NCBI GenBank assembly: GCA_965365655.1
Contig: CBDUCN010000065.1
Coordinates: 1-18,769, forward strand
Direction of reading: 5' to 3'
Length of the DNA: 18,769 nucleotides
From: JBFHNV01 sp965365655
GTDB taxonomy: Bacteria > Pseudomonadota > Gammaproteobacteria > HK1
Shown here: positions 13,773-18,769 of the stretch, one piece after another
Layout of the letters: each line of letters starts with the position of its first letter
How positions within the stretch are numbered: the first letter of the stretch is position 1
Program-made: the position numbers and the translations under genes
Notes under the pieces: generated by a model
What the model was told of the DNA's origin: nothing
Databases searched by the model: none
Seen by the model: only the letters and a program-made list of their open reading frames with translations

Positions 13773-15776
13773 ATGCACAGCCGACATCCCGCTCGCCTGG
13801 GCGATCCGTCAGCAGACGCCACGTCGAGGACGCTGCCGCAGCCGCGTGGCTTCGCGATCCGCGGCGAGCCGGCGTCCCCTGGCGCCGTGATGCCGGATCG
13901 CCGTGCGCCCGCGACGCAAGCCGCATTCGTCGGGCACAGCTTCGGGACGGTCGCCGTCGCGCCGGTCGGCGCGACGAACGTGCGGCGACGCGGGGAAGCG
14001 CGGGCCCTGCCGGGCGGCGGTCCCGATCGCGCCCGGCCTCGCGGCGTCGCCAACGCCGAGTCGTCCGGCGGCCGCGCCGCGGACCTCGTGCAAGCGGCGG
14101 GGATTCGTTCGTCCGGCCGGGCCTTGCCGCCCGGCCCGCGGGCCCGGCTGGAGCAAGCCTATGGCGCGGACCTCGGCGGCGTCCGGGTCCACGCCGGGTC
14201 TTCCTCCGACGCGGCCGCGCGTGCCATCCAGGCACAGGCCTTCACCCGCGGCGCCGATGTGCACTTCGCGGCAGGCGGGTATCGCCCGTCGACCCACGCG
14301 GGCTTCGAGCTTCTCGCGCACGAGGTCGCCCACACGCTCCAGCGCGATGACGGGCACCCTCGTGCCCGGCTCGTGGTCGGCGCCGCGGACAGCGCGGCGG
14401 AACGCGAGGCGGACGCCGCGGCGGACGCCGCCGTGGCGGGTCGGACGTTTCCCCTGGCGCGCACGCGACCGGCGTCGGATGGCACGGTGCGCCGGCGGGT
14501 CGGCGTCGAGGCCGAGATCTCGATGCCCATCTACAACCCGAGGTACGGCGTGGCCGACGGCGCCCACCGGGTGGCGAGCTTCCTGACCGGCGGCGTCCAG
14601 GAAGGCAACACGTTCCAGGGCCTGGCCGACGGTTTCCACATCGAGACCGACCACGACAAGCTCAGCACCGAGAGCCGCAGTCTAGGGCTCAAGATCGCGG
14701 AGGAGATCGAGGACGTCGAGCTGCACTTCGACGCCGAGAAGCTCGGCAACATGGAGTACGTGAGCGAGCCCTTCGACGAGGAGACCGCCCAGGGCTACCG
14801 AGACCTCAAGGCCTGTGTCGAGGCGATGGCCGGGGACATGAACGACAAGTACGAGAGCGTCATCGACGACTCCACTCCCGCCGGCGGGGGGCTGCGCATG
14901 GGCGTGCCTAGGGAGTCGGACTGGCGGGCGTTCGCAGTCGCGATGCATCTCCCGGGCAGAAAGATGGAGGGCGCGCGAAACTTCATCCTCGGCTTCGTGA
15001 AGGATTCCATCTATCTGCAGGTGACGGCCGGCATCCTGCCGGGTCGGATCACCAATCTCATGAAGCGCGCGGCGAAGAGTGCCGAGATGTCGAGCCTGAC
15101 CAAGAGCGTCGGGTCGGCAAACACCGGTGCGAAGTTCGTGAAGCTCCTGACGACGGACTCGGTGGCCGCTGCCAAGGGCGCCATCAAGGCGACGCGGGGC
15201 CTCTCGAAGAAGCAGAAGAAGAGCTCGTCGCTGCTCGGCTACCTGTCGCTCGTGGTCTCGTATCTGCACGGCAACTATTTCTACCGCGGCAAGGGCACCA
15301 CGGTCGGCAAGAACATGGTCTCGTTCCTCGCCAAGCAGCCGCTCGACAAGGCCCAGGAGCAGCTCGACACGGCGGTGCGCCCGGACCAGATGGACGCCGA
15401 CGTCCGCGCGGCTCTCCGTGACGCGATAGTGACGCGGGTGAAGGCGAACGTGGACGACGAGGTCATCAAGCAGTACTGGCAGTCCACCGGCCACGACGGC
15501 GGCCCGCTCGGAGACTGGGAAAACGGCTTCCTCCGCGACGTCCTCGCCGGCCGCGACGACGGCATAACGGTGCAGTGGCTGTGCGGGCGCACCATCGAGT
15601 CGGACACCCACCGTCTCAGCAAGGACATCTCCTCGCCGGACGAGGAGGACACGAAGAAGCAGGGACTCATACCGCTCGAGTTCCGCCACATCGAGGCCAG
15701 CAGTGACCCGGACGGGCTGTGGACCTTCGTCGACGGCATCGTGCAGCAAGTCAAGAAGGCCAACGCGAAGAAGTAG
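13773..15776 (+). CDS. DUF4157 (eCIS-core) protein with amidoligase-like C-terminal domain
   Basis: This protein has 667 residues. The ATG at 13773 follows GAGGAA closely. There is no signal peptide; the first about 110 residues are Arg/Ala/Pro-rich and look disordered. Residues about 115-190 are a DUF4157 (eCIS core) domain: LPPGPRARLEQAYGADLGGVRVH, then FTRGADVHF, and LLAHEVAHTLQR with the zinc-protease-like HEVAH at 183-187. DUF4157 marks toxins and cargo linked to extracellular contractile injection systems and polymorphic toxins. Residues about 240-660 are not a family I recognise. They show GVEAE (244-248), IETDHD (290-295), EYVSEP (328-333) and LQVTAG (415-420), in the order and style of GCS/amidoligase (glutamine-synthetase-fold) enzymes. 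That makes an amide-bond-forming effector plausible but unproven. A Lys/Ser-rich helical region (KKQKKSSSLLG) follows. The downstream genes may be co-expressed. Confidence 0.7.
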   Translation: MHSRHPARLGDPSADATSRTLPQPRGFAIRGEPASPGAVMPDRRAPATQAAFVGHSFGTVAVAPVGATNVRRRGEARALPGGGPDRARPRGVANAESSGGRAADLVQAAGIRSSGRALPPGPRARLEQAYGADLGGVRVHAGSSSDAAARAIQAQAFTRGADVHFAAGGYRPSTHAGFELLAHEVAHTLQRDDGHPRARLVVGAADSAAEREADAAADAAVAGRTFPLARTRPASDGTVRRRVGVEAEISMPIYNPRYGVADGAHRVASFLTGGVQEGNTFQGLADGFHIETDHDKLSTESRSLGLKIAEEIEDVELHFDAEKLGNMEYVSEPFDEETAQGYRDLKACVEAMAGDMNDKYESVIDDSTPAGGGLRMGVPRESDWRAFAVAMHLPGRKMEGARNFILGFVKDSIYLQVTAGILPGRITNLMKRAAKSAEMSSLTKSVGSANTGAKFVKLLTTDSVAAAKGAIKATRGLSKKQKKSSSLLGYLSLVVSYLHGNYFYRGKGTTVGKNMVSFLAKQPLDKAQEQLDTAVRPDQMDADVRAALRDAIVTRVKANVDDEVIKQYWQSTGHDGGPLGDWENGFLRDVLAGRDDGITVQWLCGRTIESDTHRLSKDISSPDEEDTKKQGLIPLEFRHIEASSDPDGLWTFVDGIVQQVKKANAKK

Positions 15777-15935
15777 CCCACCGGGGCAGTCGCCAACGGG
15801 GAGGCACTCGTCCCTCTGTCAGGACCGCCCTGCCGCCTTCACTTCTTCCGATCGCCCTGTCCCGAGACCTGGCGGGGGGATGCCGGCCGCGAAGAGGCCC
15901 TTTGTGCTAGCCTTTTCCTTCTCGTCGGCCACGGG

Positions 15936-15961
15936 ACGGTCGCGCCACGCAACGGTCGCGC
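15936..15961. repeat. Direct repeat just upstream of a start codon
   Basis: ACGGTCGCGC occurs at 15936-15945 and 15952-15961, 16 bases apart, ending four bases before the ATG at 15966. It occupies the place where a ribosome-binding site would be expected, and no Shine-Dalgarno is visible. It may be an operator or simple duplication. Confidence 0.5.
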
Positions 15962-15965
15962 AACG

Positions 15966-16931
15966 ATGGGCGAAGCAGCGTCTGACCACGGGAGCGAGAC
16001 CTTCGCGGTCCGCCTGCTGGTGCTCGCGGGGCTGGTCGCGGCGGCGAACGCCTGGCTGATCCATCACGCCGGCATCGACGTCTCCGGGCTCGCCGCGGTG
16101 AACGCGTTCGTCGCAGCCGCCGCGCTGCTCTTCGGCCATGCGGGCGCTCCCGCGAAGCAGGCCGTGGAGGGACGTATCCGCGGCCTGCTGCGACGGCTCG
16201 CGGAAGGCCAGGCGCTGCTCGCGCTCGGCCTGACGCTCGCGCTGGTCGGCTCGTTCGTCTCCTCGGTGCGCGTGATCGCGGGCGCCGGGACCGGAGGCGT
16301 CCAGGTCAAGCTCCTCGCGCAGGGCGAGCCGGCCGACGAGGCGCACGAGCGCCCGCTCGAGGCGAACGGGATCGTCCGCTTCCTCGAGGCGACCTCGCCC
16401 TTCGGGCGGCCGTTCACGCTCGAGGTCACGGGCTACCTGCATCACTCCTTCGATCTGTTCCCGTTCACCGGTACGACGATCCGCGTCGATCGCGATCTGC
16501 GCCGCGCGCCCGCGGTCCTGCTGCGGGTTCCCTACGAGAAGTTCGGGCTGCTCGATGGCGGCGCGGTGGTCGTGTCCGTCCCCGGCGCGGAGCCCGTCAC
16601 GGTGCCGACCGAGGCCGGCGTCGCATCGGTGCTGATCGGTCATCCGGCGCGCGTGTCACGCGCCCTGATCGCCGAGTGGCGCAGCGAGCTGGCGGCGGAG
16701 CCGATCGTCGCGGACCCCGGCGCGCGCGACGAGGACCGCGAGGTCGCGCGCGAGCAGCTCCTCCGCGGCTGGCGCCGCCACACGGTCGCCGAGCAGATCC
16801 CCGTGGTCATGCCCGGCACGACGATCGAGGCGACGTTCACGTCTCGCGACGGTACGCCGGTGGCCGGCGCCAGGTTCGTGGTCACGTCGGAGCCCGTGCA
16901 GGACGTCTACCTGGAGAGGATCGTGCCGTGA
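15966..16931 (+). CDS. Inner-membrane protein with three TM helices and a periplasmic beta domain, unknown function
   Basis: This 321-residue protein is not recognised. Three hydrophobic helices are visible (about 13-34, 41-58, 81-103), with the basic loop EGRIRGLLRRLAE between the second and third, which suggests that loop is cytoplasmic. The remaining about 215 residues would be periplasmic and look beta-rich. GVQVKLLAQG, GIVRFLEATSPFGRPFTLEVTGYL and DGTPVAGARFVVTSEP resemble carboxypeptidase-regulatory or PEGA-like surface modules. The ATG lacks a clear ribosome-binding site. Its stop overlaps the next start by four bases (GTGA), so the two products are probably made together. It begins 189 bases after the DUF4157 gene and may be in the same transcript. 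Confidence 0.6.
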   Translation: MGEAASDHGSETFAVRLLVLAGLVAAANAWLIHHAGIDVSGLAAVNAFVAAAALLFGHAGAPAKQAVEGRIRGLLRRLAEGQALLALGLTLALVGSFVSSVRVIAGAGTGGVQVKLLAQGEPADEAHERPLEANGIVRFLEATSPFGRPFTLEVTGYLHHSFDLFPFTGTTIRVDRDLRRAPAVLLRVPYEKFGLLDGGAVVVSVPGAEPVTVPTEAGVASVLIGHPARVSRALIAEWRSELAAEPIVADPGARDEDREVAREQLLRGWRRHTVAEQIPVVMPGTTIEATFTSRDGTPVAGARFVVTSEPVQDVYLERIVP

Positions 16932-17800
16932 GCCCGAGACGCGCCGGCCCTGCGGCACTGCTCCTGCTCGCCGCGGCGTGGCTCGCCGCGCCGGCGCCGC
17001 TGCGGGCCGAGCTCGGCAAGCCGGCGATGGCGGTGAAGTTCGAGCTGGCGGAGGAGAACTACCGCCAGGCGCTCGACGATGCCCAGGAGGCCGAGATCGA
17101 GAACGCGGTGGAGGCCGGGCTGGTCGAGGCGCTGGGTGCGCGGATCGGCTTCATCGATTTCTCGCAGACCGCCACCGGCAATCGACTGGTCGTCAGGCTC
17201 GGCAAGCGGGCGGGCGACCCCGGCGCGAACGGAATACGTCCGATCCGCTTCTGGATCAGCGCGGAGGGCGATCGCGTGCGCAGCGACGGCGCGCCGCTCG
17301 CGTGGGATTTCCGCCCGCTCACGCGGTTCAACGACTCTCCCGGCGAGCCGCGGCGCTTCGTCGAGGAGATCGTGTCGAAGTTTGCAGGCCAGCTCGAGTC
17401 GAATGCCGGTCTCCTCGTGGAGCGCGTGCTGAGCCGCGTGATGCTCGAGAAGGACGCGCACCCGCTCGCCGCGCACGGGCGCTGGGTCCTGCCCTTCACC
17501 AGCGACGATCTGCACATCGACGTGAAGTCGGTGTTCCTCATCCGCGCGACAATCCGCACGGATCTGTTCGAGTCGACGGAGGAGCAGCGCGCCGAGCTCG
17601 AGGGCAGGGTGCCGCCGGGCTCGGCGCTCCCGGCCGAGCTGCACTCGAAGATCCTCGCGAAGGTCGTCGGCGAGCACTCGATGCAAGGCGCGCGGTCGGT
17701 CGAGTCCGAAGGGATCTTCGTCGTCGTCTACCGCACGCCGAGCCAGCCCGCGCTGAGCTCGACGCTGCCGGCCGAGCTCGACACGGGGACGCCGCCGTGA
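16928..17800 (+). CDS. Exported protein of unknown function
   Basis: This 290-residue protein starts at GTG 16928 within the GTGA overlap with the previous gene. The signal peptide (MSPRR, then a Leu/Ala core) is processed after LRA (residue 27). The mature part is mixed: an acidic helical start (FELAEENYRQALDDAQEAEIENAVE), beta segments such as NRLVVRLGKRAG and RPIRFWISAEGD, and a mid helix FVEEIVSKFAGQLESNAG. WVLPFTSDDLHIDVKSVFLI reads as a conserved-looking core. There are no cysteines in the mature protein and no lipobox, so it is probably soluble in the periplasm. No family was recognised. Tight coupling on both sides points to one complex made with the 3-TM protein and the TPR protein. 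Confidence 0.6.
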   Translation: MSPRRAGPAALLLLAAAWLAAPAPLRAELGKPAMAVKFELAEENYRQALDDAQEAEIENAVEAGLVEALGARIGFIDFSQTATGNRLVVRLGKRAGDPGANGIRPIRFWISAEGDRVRSDGAPLAWDFRPLTRFNDSPGEPRRFVEEIVSKFAGQLESNAGLLVERVLSRVMLEKDAHPLAAHGRWVLPFTSDDLHIDVKSVFLIRATIRTDLFESTEEQRAELEGRVPPGSALPAELHSKILAKVVGEHSMQGARSVESEGIFVVVYRTPSQPALSSTLPAELDTGTPP

Positions 17801-18769
17801 GCCGGGCGCGCCCCGTGCTCATATCGGCGGCGATCGCCCTCGTCGCGGCCGCGCCGCTCGCGGCGCAGCCCGACCCGGCGCCGCGCGACGTCGCGGCGAG
17901 CGCGCAGGAGCTGATCGCGAAGCGGAGCTGGGACGACGCGCGCGACCTCCTGGTCGAGACGCTGTCCGGCTGCGGCGCGCGCCAGAACCCGCGCGAGTGC
18001 CGGACACTGCTCAAGTTCACCGAGGGCTACCTCTACGAGCAGCGCGCGCAGGCCGACCCCGAGCGCCGCCGGGAGTACTACGAGCGGTCCGCGGAGGCCT
18101 ACGGGACGTCGCTGGATCTGGTCGGGGAGAACGCCCAGATCCGCAAGAACCTCGCACTGGTGCTGCGCGAGCTCGGCGAGCTGCGCGCCGCCGAGGAGCA
18201 GATCCGCGCCGCGATGGCGGCCGATCCCGAGCGCACCGCGGACTACCAGCTGTTCCTCGGCGACCTGCGGGAGGCTGCGGGAGACCGCGGCGCGGCGATG
18301 GCCTTCTACGAGCGCTCGCTGCGCACCCGGCCAGGGGAGCGGGAGGCGGCACGTCGTATCGTCTCGCTCGCGCGCGAGGACGACGGGGTGACGCCGCCCA
18401 GGGCGCTCGAGCTCGCGCGGAACCTGCGCGAGCTCGGCCACGACCGCGAGGCGGTCGAGCTGCTCGAGGTCGCCCTCGCGCGGGCCGGCGCGGACGATCG
18501 CGCGACCCTGGAGCGCGCGTTGCCGCAGTGGGTGCGGATCCGCGCCGAGCTCGGCGATCTCTCGGCGCGGGATCTGTCCAGGCTGCCCGATCTCGGCGAC
18601 AGCGAGCCGGTGCGCACGCTCGAGCGGCTGCTCGCGGATCCCGTCGGCGCTTCCGGCACGCGTGGCTGGTGGACCGAGGAACGCGAGCGGCGCGAGATCA
18701 CCGCCGGCGTATTACGCCACTTCGCGCGCGAGTGGGAGAGCCAGGGCGAGGACGCGCGCGCCGCGGCCG
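17797..18769 (+). CDS. Exported TPR-repeat protein, 3' end outside window
   Basis: This gene starts at GTG 17797, again overlapping the previous stop by four bases, and stays open to the window edge (324 codons seen). The signal peptide ends at PLAA (residue 23). The mature part is helical with TPR-like helix pairs. WDDARDLLVETLSG is followed by C-containing loops (two Cys seven residues apart, perhaps a disulfide), then YYERSAEAYGTSLDL, NLALVLRELGELRAAEEQIRAAMAADP, YQLFLGDLREAAGDRGAAMAFYERSLRTRPG and ALELARNLRELGHDREAVELLEVALARAG. These are canonical repeat signatures. TPR proteins act as protein-protein scaffolds, so this is probably the periplasmic partner for the two preceding products. 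The missing C-terminus could carry a further domain. Confidence 0.75.
   Translation, partial: MSRARPVLISAAIALVAAAPLAAQPDPAPRDVAASAQELIAKRSWDDARDLLVETLSGCGARQNPRECRTLLKFTEGYLYEQRAQADPERRREYYERSAEAYGTSLDLVGENAQIRKNLALVLRELGELRAAEEQIRAAMAADPERTADYQLFLGDLREAAGDRGAAMAFYERSLRTRPGEREAARRIVSLAREDDGVTPPRALELARNLRELGHDREAVELLEVALARAGADDRATLERALPQWVRIRAELGDLSARDLSRLPDLGDSEPVRTLERLLADPVGASGTRGWWTEERERREITAGVLRHFAREWESQGEDARAAA

Noticed and set aside
13736..13890. Small forward ORF beginning MRDWFLVSAVEEIC between the TATAAA box and the DUF4157 gene
   Set aside because: No ribosome-binding site before its ATG, and it becomes Arg/Ser-rich noise after about 30 codons. The GAGGAA inside it serves the ATG at 13773.
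13162..14235. Extension of the transporter fusion frame to 14235
   Set aside because: The extra about 358 codons are Arg/Pro-rich without motifs and run antisense through the DUF4157 gene start. A coupled start at 13161 fits better.

Overview
The window is a high-GC stretch of bacterial chromosome, most likely from a proteobacterium and perhaps a gammaproteobacterium. A Gram-negative cell envelope is supported by an OprB-like porin, a UbiB-type kinase homologue, an outer-membrane beta-barrel protein and several proteins with Sec signal peptides. Gram-negative is a fairly safe inference; any finer taxonomy is a guess. No rRNA, tRNA, complete mobile element or CRISPR array was seen. Very long antisense frames occur throughout and are high-GC shadows.

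Layout. 1-2927: an OprB-family porin, then an ABC1/UbiB-family atypical kinase. 2928-5021: a patch of lower GC with one TauD-type Fe(II)/2-oxoglutarate dioxygenase, flanked by gene-poor DNA that holds short repeats and possible gene remnants. 5022-9627: a tight four-gene operon of two small exported beta-rich proteins, an Ig-fold DUF916/chaperone-like protein, and a 908-residue outer-membrane barrel with two N-terminal Ig-like domains and C-terminal carboxypeptidase-regulatory-like domains. 9628-10064: a possible terminator hairpin and a frameshifted antisense remnant of a RidA C-terminus. 10065-11072: an exported dienelactone-hydrolase-like protein, whose 3' end overlaps the convergent gene by 158 bp. 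10915-13161, minus strand: a urea-transporter domain fused to an M23 (LytM) peptidase domain, preceded by a translationally coupled 24-codon ORF. 13773-15776: a DUF4157 protein with a long C-terminal domain whose motifs recall the GCS/amidoligase superfamily. 15966 to the window end: three overlapping envelope genes (3-TM protein, exported protein, exported TPR protein), the last cut by the window edge.

How the genes work together. The 5022-9627 operon has the logic of a chaperone-usher system (subunits, periplasmic Ig-fold chaperone, outer-membrane barrel) without looking like the classical families. It is the best candidate for an undescribed surface-assembly system. The second is the DUF4157 protein. 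DUF4157 is typical of cargo and effectors linked to extracellular contractile injection systems (eCIS) and of polymorphic toxins. Its C-terminus may be a ligase-fold effector domain, and the three genes downstream have no recognisable function. No eCIS structural genes lie in the window.
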